Of a stretch of DNA of 64,000 nt, positions 57,581 to 64,000 are shown piece after piece. Made by a program: the position numbers and the translations under genes. Source of the stretch: Helicobacter mehlei (lineage in GTDB: Bacteria; Campylobacterota; Campylobacteria; Campylobacterales; Helicobacteraceae); NCBI RefSeq assembly GCF_003660265.1, contig NZ_QXQP01000003.1:55459-119458 (forward strand), read 5' to 3'. Each line of letters starts with the position of its first letter. Positions within the stretch are counted from its first letter, which is position 1. The notes beneath the pieces were generated by a model. The model was not told the DNA's origin. It searched no databases and worked only from the letters and a program-made list of their open reading frames with translations.

Positions 57581-57658
57581 CCTAAGTTTTGGTTAATCAC
57601 AACTTTATTAGAGCGTGGGTGGAGATCAGATTACTTTTAGTAACACACCCAACTTAGG
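57581..57658. promoter_or_regulatory. Inverted repeats upstream of the acetone/acetoacetate operon
   Basis: CCTAAGTT at 57581-57588 is the exact inverse of AACTTAGG at 57651-57658, and a separate perfect dyad, TTACT-TTT-AGTAA, lies at 57631-57643. All are in the 130-base spacer between aroE and fadA. They could be sites for a regulator that controls the operon; a short stem for an RNA structure is less likely because of the distance. Confidence 0.4.
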
Positions 57659-57673
57659 AATCAGATGATTAGG

Positions 57674-58495
57674 TTATTTGAGGACACCCCACATGGCTTT
57701 TAAAATTTGATCCAATGGCACTTGGTGGTGGCAAAAGAGCGCAAAACTCAAGGCGGCTTGGGTGATAAGCATGGCTTTCCCATCTAGGGTGATTAAGCCA
57801 TGTTGGCGCGCTAGTTGCAAAAAGGGTGTGGATTTATGGTAGATCAGATCGTAGGCAATGTGGGCTTGTTTGAAGAGTGGGGTTAAAAGTGCGGAGTCTA
57901 GGGGCAAGGAATTATCCATAAACCCGGCGGTGGTGGTGTTGATGATGAGATCGTAGCTTTGAGGTTTAAAATTGTGGGGGGTAAAACATGGCATGTCTTG
58001 GGCCTTGAAAAAGTCCAGTTTAGCTAGACTGCGATTAAGCACGCTAATAGAAATGCCTACAGAGCACAGAGCACACGCCACCGCACGCGCGCTCCCCCCA
58101 GCTCCTAAGATAAGGGCAGTAATTTGGGCGGGGGATTTGTTTAGGGTCTTCAAAGGCTCTTTTAGGGGGAGATAAAAGCCCTCTATGTCGGTGTTATAGC
58201 CCACAAGCTTGCCTTTTTCAAACACCCAAGTGTTGATCGCCCCTAAGTTTTGCGCGGGTCCCTTGATCACATCGCTTAAGCTGAAAGCTATCTGCTTAAA
58301 GGGGGAGGTGATATTAGCCCCTTGTAGCCCTAATTCTAAAAATGTTTGCCCCAATAGATTGCCATTTGTTATTAAAATGCGTTGGTAATTGCCCTTAAAG
58401 CCCAAAGTCTGCTCTAGGGCTAAAAATGTGGCATTGTGTAGTAGGGGAGATTTAGAATGGGCAATTGGGTTGCCAAAGACCCCAAAAAGCTTCAT
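57674..58495 (-). CDS. aroE: Shikimate dehydrogenase
   Basis: 273 residues. Reduces 3-dehydroshikimate with NADPH. N-terminal substrate site NPIAHSKSPLLHNATF, NADPH site LILGAGGSARAVACAL and NTTTAG are present. Overlaps the SH3 gene by four bases. Order aroE-SH3-yejB-yejA-trpS-bioC-secG is as in H. pylori (HP1249-HP1255, from memory). Confidence 0.93.
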   Translation of the reverse strand: MKLFGVFGNPIAHSKSPLLHNATFLALEQTLGFKGNYQRILITNGNLLGQTFLELGLQGANITSPFKQIAFSLSDVIKGPAQNLGAINTWVFEKGKLVGYNTDIEGFYLPLKEPLKTLNKSPAQITALILGAGGSARAVACALCSVGISISVLNRSLAKLDFFKAQDMPCFTPHNFKPQSYDLIINTTTAGFMDNSLPLDSALLTPLFKQAHIAYDLIYHKSTPFLQLARQHGLITLDGKAMLITQAALSFALFCHHQVPLDQILKAMWGVLK

Positions 58496-59022
58496 TCAGA
58501 ACTCTTTTTGAGCAAGTGCAAGAACACCCAGCCTTTTTTGATCCGCGCCCAACCCTCCTTGATCTCTAGCACTTGCACCTCTTGCCCCTTGAAAATTTTT
58601 TCCACGATGCGCGATTGCGTGTTAGGGTGTGCGCGCACATTCACCACATTAAAACTCACGGTAAAGATTTGGGGAGGTGGGGAGTCTTGAGTCTGCTTAG
58701 GGGCTTCTAGGGGTTTTGGAGTTTGGGGGGTGGGGTCTTCTTGTGCTGTTTGGGGGGCTATCTGGGCTGGGGGTGTGGCTTGGGTGTTTGGGATTTCTTT
58801 AGTTTCTGGTGGGCTGGGTGGGGTTTGCTTGGGGGGGGCTTGGGTGCTGTGTTCTAGGGGGGGCTTTTGTTCTTGGAGAGCGTGGAGGGTGCGTTCTAAA
58901 TTAAAATTCCCATGGGAGCGCACAGCCAGCATAAACGCCCCCACATACACGCCCAAACAAACCAATAACACCAACAACGCATACCCATATAAACGCACGC
59001 TAGATTTTAAACCCATCATCAT
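58492..59022 (-). CDS. Membrane-anchored protein with bacterial SH3 domain
   Basis: 176 residues. N-terminal membrane anchor LYGYALLVLLVCLGVYVGAF, a proline/threonine/glutamine-rich linker of about 60 residues (disordered), and a C-terminal SH3b domain (VNVRAHPNTQSRIVEKIF, LEIKEGWARIKKGWV). SH3b domains often bind cell wall or peptides. G7 and G8 runs in DNA (58831-58838, 58857-58863) sit in the proline-rich linker, so its length or frame may vary. Confidence 0.75.
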   Translation of the reverse strand: MMMGLKSSVRLYGYALLVLLVCLGVYVGAFMLAVRSHGNFNLERTLHALQEQKPPLEHSTQAPPKQTPPSPPETKEIPNTQATPPAQIAPQTAQEDPTPQTPKPLEAPKQTQDSPPPQIFTVSFNVVNVRAHPNTQSRIVEKIFKGQEVQVLEIKEGWARIKKGWVFLHLLKKSSE

Positions 59023-59033
59023 AACCCTTTCTT

Positions 59034-60095
59034 TTAACGGCGGTCAAAATCAATTCGCGGATCGACAAGACTATAAGTCAAGTCGCTCACCAAATTAATC
59101 ACCAAACCTAGTAAAGTAAAAATATAAAGCGATCCAAAGACCACTGGATAATCTCGATTGACGATGCTATCAAAGCCTAACAGACCCAGCCCATCCAAGC
59201 TAAAAATGATCTCAATGAGCAAGCTCCCACTAAAAAATACGCCCAAAAAGGCACTGGGAAAGCCCGCAATCACTAAGAGCATCGCATTGCGAAACACATG
59301 TCCATAAAAAATACGCCCCTCACTGGCTCCCTTAGCGCGCGCGCTGATCAAATAGAGCTTACCCATCTCATCTAAAAAGGAATTTTTAACTAATAGAGTG
59401 AGTGTGGCAAACCCCCCAATGCTCATGCACAAAACGGGCAAGCTGATATGCCAAAGATAATCTTTGATCTTACCTAGCGTGCCTAAAACTGCAAAATTAT
59501 CGCTCACCAAACCCTTTAGCGGGAAAATCTGCCAATAAGTGCCCGAAGCAAAGAGCACAATCAGAATAATGGCAAATAAAAAGGAGGGGATGGCATTGGC
59601 GACCACCACCGCCACAGAGCTGGCAATGTCAAAGTTAGAGTTGTTATGCCTTGCCTTGTAAATGCCTAGCGGAATGGAGATGAGGTAAATTAATAGCGTA
59701 CTGAAAAATCCTAGCGAGATCGAAACGGGCAATTTTTCTTTTATCAAGTCAATCACGCTGATTTGGCGGTAAAAACTCTGCCCAAAATCAAACAAGAAGT
59801 ATTTTTTGAGCATGGTTACATAGCGCTCCCACAAGGGTTTATCAAAGCCATAAAGCTTAGTGAGCTCTGCATACAGCGCGCTATCTAGCCCTTGTGCGCC
59901 CTTGTAGGCACTCTCATTGACCTGTTTTAACGAGGTGTTGTTGCTCTCTTGGTTGCCAGCATTGCTGATCTTAGCCACCATCTGCTCGACTGGTCCGCCC
60001 GGCGCGCTTTGGATAATGAAAAAATTGAGCGTGATGATGCCCCACAAAGTGGGAATAATGAGCAAAAGGCGTTTGAGGATATAGGCAAACATCAA
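59034..60095 (-). CDS. yejB: ABC transporter permease, YejB-type (microcin C/peptide)
   Basis: 353 residues, DppB-like family with the extra loop typical of YejB. Motifs [26 protein letters not shown] start (split over residues 12-32), [21 protein letters not shown] and [18 protein letters not shown]. No second permease or ATPase follows in the window, so the transporter is either completed by genes elsewhere or is partial. It overlaps the binding protein by four bases. Confidence 0.82.
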   Translation of the reverse strand: MMFAYILKRLLLIIPTLWGIITLNFFIIQSAPGGPVEQMVAKISNAGNQESNNTSLKQVNESAYKGAQGLDSALYAELTKLYGFDKPLWERYVTMLKKYFLFDFGQSFYRQISVIDLIKEKLPVSISLGFFSTLLIYLISIPLGIYKARHNNSNFDIASSVAVVVANAIPSFLFAIILIVLFASGTYWQIFPLKGLVSDNFAVLGTLGKIKDYLWHISLPVLCMSIGGFATLTLLVKNSFLDEMGKLYLISARAKGASEGRIFYGHVFRNAMLLVIAGFPSAFLGVFFSGSLLIEIIFSLDGLGLLGFDSIVNRDYPVVFGSLYIFTLLGLVINLVSDLTYSLVDPRIDFDRR

Positions 60096-61879
60096 GGACC
60101 TTTAAGCTCTCGATCCCACCACAAATAGGGCGAGAATCCATAGGGTGGGCTAGCTAACATGCCAATTTTATCCCAGTAGGCGATTCTAAAGTTGGAGGAA
60201 TGGAAATGCGGGATCACATAAAACCCCCACAACAACACGCGATCCAATGCCCGCACGGCAGCAATTTGATTCGTGCGATCTTTGGCACTAACCACTAGAG
60301 AAATCAGATCATCAATGATAGGGTTAGCAATGCCTGCGTAGTTACGGCTCCCATTTTGCTTGGCACTGGCACTCCCCCAGTAGTAGCGTTGTTCATTGCC
60401 CGGAAACAAAGACTGCCCGATATTCCCCACGATCATGTCATAGTCAAACTTTTTCACCCGGTTGGTGTATTGGCTCAAATCCACCTTTTGGATCTGCATG
60501 GTGATCCCCAAAACCTTTAGATTTTTAGCGTAGGCAAGGGCTAAGCGTTCAAAAGCTTGGTTATTGAGTAAGATACTAAAGATAAAGGGTTTTTGAGTCT
60601 TGGGATCAATGAGCTGGTTATGGCGCACCACAAAACCGGCTTCTTTTAGGAGTTTTTGGGCGTATTTGAGATTTTCACGCCGACTGCTCCCCAGTTTGTC
60701 CGCCCCATTAGTGGTGGGCACTAAATAGGGCGTGGTGAAAATGCGTGGGTCATAAGCCTCTAAAGCCTTTTTGTAGCGATCCAAAATCTTAAGCTCTTGC
60801 CCCTCTGGTAGCCCCTTAGAGGCAAAGATTGAATTACTAAAATAGCTTTTTGTGCGGGTGTATTGGGAAAAAAAGAGGTTGAGATTAGCCCATTCAAAAT
60901 CAAAGGCATAAAACAACGCCTCGCGTACGCGCGCATCTTTAAAAAGTGCTCGTCGCGTATTCATAAAAAAGCCTTGCATACCACCCGGTAGGGCATGTTT
61001 AAAAAGCTTTTTGATGATCCTGCCCTGCTCAATGCCCTTGCCCACATACCCCCTAGCCCAAACCTTAGCGGTACTCTCAAAACGCCAATCATACGCCCCG
61101 CTCAAAAATGCTTGCAACGCCACCGAGTCATCTTTATAGTAGTCAAAAGAGATGCGATCGAAATTATACTGCCCCCTTTGAGCGGGGAGATTTTGTGCCC
61201 AATAATGTTTGTTGCGCTTATAGGTGATTTTCTTACCCACTGCAAAGGATTCAATCACATAGGGTCCGCTAGAGACAGGCACTAACAAAGGGTCTTTATC
61301 AAACCCATGTTTTTCAAAAAAATGTTTGGGGATGATTTGGAGTTGCCCTAAGATCAGAGCTAATTCGCGATTTTTGGTGTCTTTAAAGCTGAATTTGACA
61401 TGGCGATCATCTAAAACTACCGCTTCTTGCACATCCCCATAGTATTGCCTAAAAACCGGACTCCCCTTTTGCATGAGTGTATCAAAGCTGTATTTGACAT
61501 CATGGGCGGTGATTTTAACCCCATCGCTAAATTGAGCGTGCGGATCAATCCCAAAGATCACAAAGCGGTTTTGTGGATCGAGCTGAATATCATTGGCAAT
61601 TAGGGCGTATTCAGCATAAGGTTCATCCAAACTTTGGACCAAGAGAGTGTCATAGACCAATTCTAGCCCGCTAGCCTTTGTGCCCTTCAACACAAAGGGG
61701 TTGAGGCTATCAAAAGTCCCCAAAGCATAGTTTCTTAAAGTCCCGCCCTTAGGGGCATTGGGGTTGGCATAATCAAAATGCGTGAAGTTATGTTGGTATT
61801 TGGCCGGATCGCCCAAAGAGATAAAGGGCGTGGCACTCAGGGCGAGTGATGAAAGCAAAGTTAAAACAAAAGCAATCAC
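60092..61879 (-). CDS. yejA: Periplasmic peptide-binding protein, YejA-type
   Basis: 595 residues with a signal peptide ([16 protein letters not shown]). SBP_bac_5 family, with [31 protein letters not shown] start (split to [13 protein letters not shown] and FDSLNPFVL), [17 protein letters not shown], and [19 protein letters not shown]. It delivers oligopeptides to the YejB permease. Overlaps trpS by four bases. Confidence 0.85.
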   Translation of the reverse strand: MIAFVLTLLSSLALSATPFISLGDPAKYQHNFTHFDYANPNAPKGGTLRNYALGTFDSLNPFVLKGTKASGLELVYDTLLVQSLDEPYAEYALIANDIQLDPQNRFVIFGIDPHAQFSDGVKITAHDVKYSFDTLMQKGSPVFRQYYGDVQEAVVLDDRHVKFSFKDTKNRELALILGQLQIIPKHFFEKHGFDKDPLLVPVSSGPYVIESFAVGKKITYKRNKHYWAQNLPAQRGQYNFDRISFDYYKDDSVALQAFLSGAYDWRFESTAKVWARGYVGKGIEQGRIIKKLFKHALPGGMQGFFMNTRRALFKDARVREALFYAFDFEWANLNLFFSQYTRTKSYFSNSIFASKGLPEGQELKILDRYKKALEAYDPRIFTTPYLVPTTNGADKLGSSRRENLKYAQKLLKEAGFVVRHNQLIDPKTQKPFIFSILLNNQAFERLALAYAKNLKVLGITMQIQKVDLSQYTNRVKKFDYDMIVGNIGQSLFPGNEQRYYWGSASAKQNGSRNYAGIANPIIDDLISLVVSAKDRTNQIAAVRALDRVLLWGFYVIPHFHSSNFRIAYWDKIGMLASPPYGFSPYLWWDRELKGP

Positions 61880-62853
61880 AAGAGCCCCATCAAGCTTTTG
61901 GCGCGTTGGTAGGTTTTTTTGGCAATGGGCTGGACTTGCTCTAAGCCTTCCTTAAGGATACCTAGCACATAGGCTGGATCGTTTTGGATTTGGGCGTATT
62001 TTTCTTGAATGGGTGCTAGAGTGGCGATTAATAAATCGATCAAGGCTTGTTTAAACACCCCATAGCCCTTGCCTTCAAATTCTAATTCCACTTGGCTAGG
62101 GCTCTTTTGGCTCAAAATGGCATAAATGCTCAACAAATTGTAAATCCCCGGGCGTTCTTTGTCAAAAACCAAAGTGCCTAGTGAGTCGGTGGTGGCTTTT
62201 TTGATCTTTTTGGCAATCACATCGGGAGCATCGAGCAAAAAGAGCGCATGGAAAGCCCCCTTATGGGATTTGCTCATTTTGACCAGCGGATCATCTAAGC
62301 CCATCACCCTAGCCCCACTGCTAGCGATCAAAGGCTCAGGCACTTTAAAGCACTCCCCAAAATCGCGGTTAAACTTGATTGCCAAATTGCGGGCTAGCTC
62401 CAAATGTTGCTTTTGATCCTCCCCCACGGGCACAGCATCGCTTTGATAAAGCAAAATATCAGCCGCCATCAACACGGGATAATTAAATAACCCCACGCTA
62501 ACACTCTCAGCCCGTGCGCTCTTGTCCTTAAACTGGGTCATGCGGCTAAGTTCGCCCATGCTGGCCACACAATCTAATAACCAAGTGAGTGCGCCATGCT
62601 CGTTAATTTGGCTTTGCACAAACAAAGCCGAACGCTTGGGATCAATCCCGCAGGCGAGTAACATGCCCGCCATCTGCAGGCTCTGCTCTTTTAAAAGGGC
62701 GGGGTCTTGGGGCAAAGTGATGGCATGGGAATTGACAATGCAAAAAATATTCTCATAGCAATCTTGCAAATCTACCCAATGCTTGATCGCCCCCAGATAA
62801 TTCCCCAAGTGCACTCCTCCAGTGGGCTGTATCCCTGAAAATACCCGTTTCAC
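61876..62853 (-). CDS. trpS: Tryptophanyl-tRNA synthetase
   Basis: 325 residues, class I synthetase. HIGH-type motif [22 protein letters not shown] motif present as [11 protein letters not shown], and [19 protein letters not shown]. It charges tRNA-Trp. Start four bases inside bioC's stop region, so expression is coupled. Confidence 0.95.
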   Translation of the reverse strand: MKRVFSGIQPTGGVHLGNYLGAIKHWVDLQDCYENIFCIVNSHAITLPQDPALLKEQSLQMAGMLLACGIDPKRSALFVQSQINEHGALTWLLDCVASMGELSRMTQFKDKSARAESVSVGLFNYPVLMAADILLYQSDAVPVGEDQKQHLELARNLAIKFNRDFGECFKVPEPLIASSGARVMGLDDPLVKMSKSHKGAFHALFLLDAPDVIAKKIKKATTDSLGTLVFDKERPGIYNLLSIYAILSQKSPSQVELEFEGKGYGVFKQALIDLLIATLAPIQEKYAQIQNDPAYVLGILKEGLEQVQPIAKKTYQRAKSLMGLL

Positions 62854-63557
62854 CGCTTTTCCCCCACCAAAAACACGGCTTCGTAGCTTAAAGATTCATA
62901 GGGGGCGTTGCACCTCAAGGCTTTGGCCTTGCTAAAGGGCAACCCCCCACCCAACAACCCCCCTAATTTGAGCTGGTCTAAAAACTCTTCTCTTTTGCTA
63001 AAAGTTTGGCTAAAATTTTCCATCCACATTTTGGTTACAAACCCCTTAAAACTTTGATCTAAAATGTTGCAAACCTCTTCTCTTTGCCTCAAGGGCGAAT
63101 GCGTGCCCAAAAAGGCATGCACCTCTTGCAAACTGGCACTGGTGTGAATCGCCAAAGCGACTTGCTGGCAACTTTGCGCCAAGTGCCTACACACGCCCCC
63201 CAAATCGTGCGCCCACTGCAAGGACGAACAAGCAATGCCCAAATCAAACGTTCCCCAAGTGTTGTGTTCAAAATCCGCACACACCAAGCGCACATGCCCC
63301 ACCCCCTCCATGCGCTTAGGGTGTTGCTCCAACATCTCAGCCGATCGATCCAAGCCCACAAACTCCCCCACAGCGATTTTAAAATGGGGTAATTGTTGCA
63401 ACACATTACCACTCCCACAGCCCAAATCCAACACCCGTGCATAAAAACGCCCCGCCAAACCAGCTAAGAGTCTGCTGACGATTTGGTTTTGCACGCTGGA
63501 GTAAAGAGCATAACTTTGAGCCATCCGATTAAAAGAGTGGCGCGCCATCCCACACAT
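62850..63557 (-). CDS. bioC: Malonyl-ACP O-methyltransferase BioC
   Basis: 235 residues. SAM-dependent class I methyltransferase: [15 protein letters not shown] (motif I) and [16 protein letters not shown]. It methylates malonyl-ACP to begin biotin synthesis, and BioV (near 35 kb) later removes the methyl. ATG 63557 is preceded by AAGGGGCGGT; an ATG three codons later is possible. Confidence 0.8.
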   Translation of the reverse strand: MCGMARHSFNRMAQSYALYSSVQNQIVSRLLAGLAGRFYARVLDLGCGSGNVLQQLPHFKIAVGEFVGLDRSAEMLEQHPKRMEGVGHVRLVCADFEHNTWGTFDLGIACSSLQWAHDLGGVCRHLAQSCQQVALAIHTSASLQEVHAFLGTHSPLRQREEVCNILDQSFKGFVTKMWMENFSQTFSKREEFLDQLKLGGLLGGGLPFSKAKALRCNAPYESLSYEAVFLVGEKR

Positions 63558-63635
63558 ACCGCCCCTTGTTAAAGCCCCAATTTTAATAAAATTTTGCTAA
63601 AATAGCCATTTAATCATGTTTTGGGAGTACTAGAG

Positions 63636-64000
63636 TTGAGCGGTCTGTTCTTGGTCTTGCAAATTGTCTTGGCGGTGGCGATTGTCATTGTGGTGTTGTT
63701 GCAAAAGAGTTCCAGCATTGGGCTAGGGGCTTATAGTGGGAGCAATGAGTCGCTTTTTGGGGCTAAGGGCCCGGCAAGCTTTTTGGCCAAATTAACCATG
63801 TTCTTGGGGTTTTTATTTTTGGCAAATACCATCGCTCTAGGCTATTTTTACAACAAAGAATATAATATCAGCGTGCTAGATAGCACCCCTAAAAACTCCC
63901 CCCTCAAAGCTACTCCCCTAGTCCCCCAAAATCCAACCAATAACCCCCTAAACCCCCTGGGTGATAACCCCTTATTCCCCCAGCAAACCCCCAACCCCCT
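63636..64000 (+). CDS. secG: Protein translocase subunit SecG (3' end outside window)
   Basis: At least 121 codons; start TTG 63636 with GGGAG upstream, because the nearby ATG (63616) meets a stop at once. Two membrane segments (LVLQIVLAVAIVIVVLLQ, LTMFLGFLFLANTIALGYF) and the SecG motif SSSIGLGAYSGSNESLFG are clear. The C-terminal tail is Pro/Asn-rich (QNPTNNPLNPLGDNP), as in other Helicobacter SecG. It joins SecYE at the inner membrane. A weak -10 box TAAAAT lies at 63597-63602, in the spacer divergent from bioC. Confidence 0.9.
   Translation, partial: MSGLFLVLQIVLAVAIVIVVLLQKSSSIGLGAYSGSNESLFGAKGPASFLAKLTMFLGFLFLANTIALGYFYNKEYNISVLDSTPKNSPLKATPLVPQNPTNNPLNPLGDNPLFPQQTPNP

Noticed and set aside
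1..64000. tRNA, rRNA or insertion sequence genes
   Set aside because: All spacers over 60 bases were read; none showed a cloverleaf, rRNA core sequence, transposase or terminal inverted repeats.

Overview
The window reads as chromosomal DNA of a gastric Helicobacter that is not H. pylori, probably a relative of the H. felis / H. bizzozeronii / H. heilmannii / H. suis group. Evidence: several gene blocks have the order I recall from H. pylori (maf-flaB-topA-radical SAM; aguB-antiporter-MATE; DASS transporter-cdsA-dxr; mscS-mtaB-ftsH-like-bioV; aroE-SH3 protein-yejB-yejA-trpS-bioC-secG; fadA-scoA-scoB beside acetone carboxylase). Helicobacter hallmarks are present (HugZ, NixA, BioV, a sigma-54 flaB promoter), but base composition looks richer in G+C than H. 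pylori, and there are genes I do not associate with H. pylori: glutamate decarboxylase, napB and a NikZ/Opp-type ABC transporter. Species assignment is inference.

Layout: 0-5 kb holds the tail of PBP2, a frame-broken radical SAM/SPASM maturase overlapping a DUF4097 beta-helix protein, and a frame-broken chemoreceptor. 5-13 kb: gadB, then maf and flaB (minus) and topA plus a radical SAM protein (plus). 13-18 kb: lone napB, a repeat-bearing lipoprotein, a 42-residue acidic protein, aguB, an antiporter and a MATE exporter. 18-25 kb: gmd and manC (GDP-mannose/GDP-fucose route), hugZ, rpsB-tsf-metK. 25-30 kb: a five-gene ABC importer divergent from nixA, best read as a nickel/cobalt acquisition locus. 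30-40 kb: radA-ftsY-lipoprotein, a Cache chemoreceptor, bioV, a protease-dead FtsH relative, mtaB, mscS. 40-46 kb: DASS transporter, cdsA, dxr, uvrB. 46-47.3 kb: a decayed phage-type remnant. 47.3-57.5 kb: an unknown gene and a seven-gene acetone/acetoacetate operon. 57.6-64 kb: aroE, an SH3 protein, peptide ABC parts, trpS, bioC, start of secG.

How it fits together: acetone carboxylase would turn acetone plus bicarbonate into acetoacetate, ScoAB would activate it to acetoacetyl-CoA, and FadA would cleave that to two acetyl-CoA. An additional, frame-broken HyuA-like gene sits inside this operon. Nickel uptake genes and two proteins with histidine-rich tails (AcxB N-terminus, HugZ C-terminus) suit a urease-dependent, metal-handling gastric bacterium.

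Caution on frames: four genes (radical SAM maturase, chemoreceptor, topA, HyuA-like) are broken by small indels, three of them in G/C homopolymers. topA is expected to be essential, so at least that break is probably a sequencing or assembly error, and the others should not be called true pseudogenes without checking. No rRNA, tRNA, CRISPR array or insertion sequence was seen.
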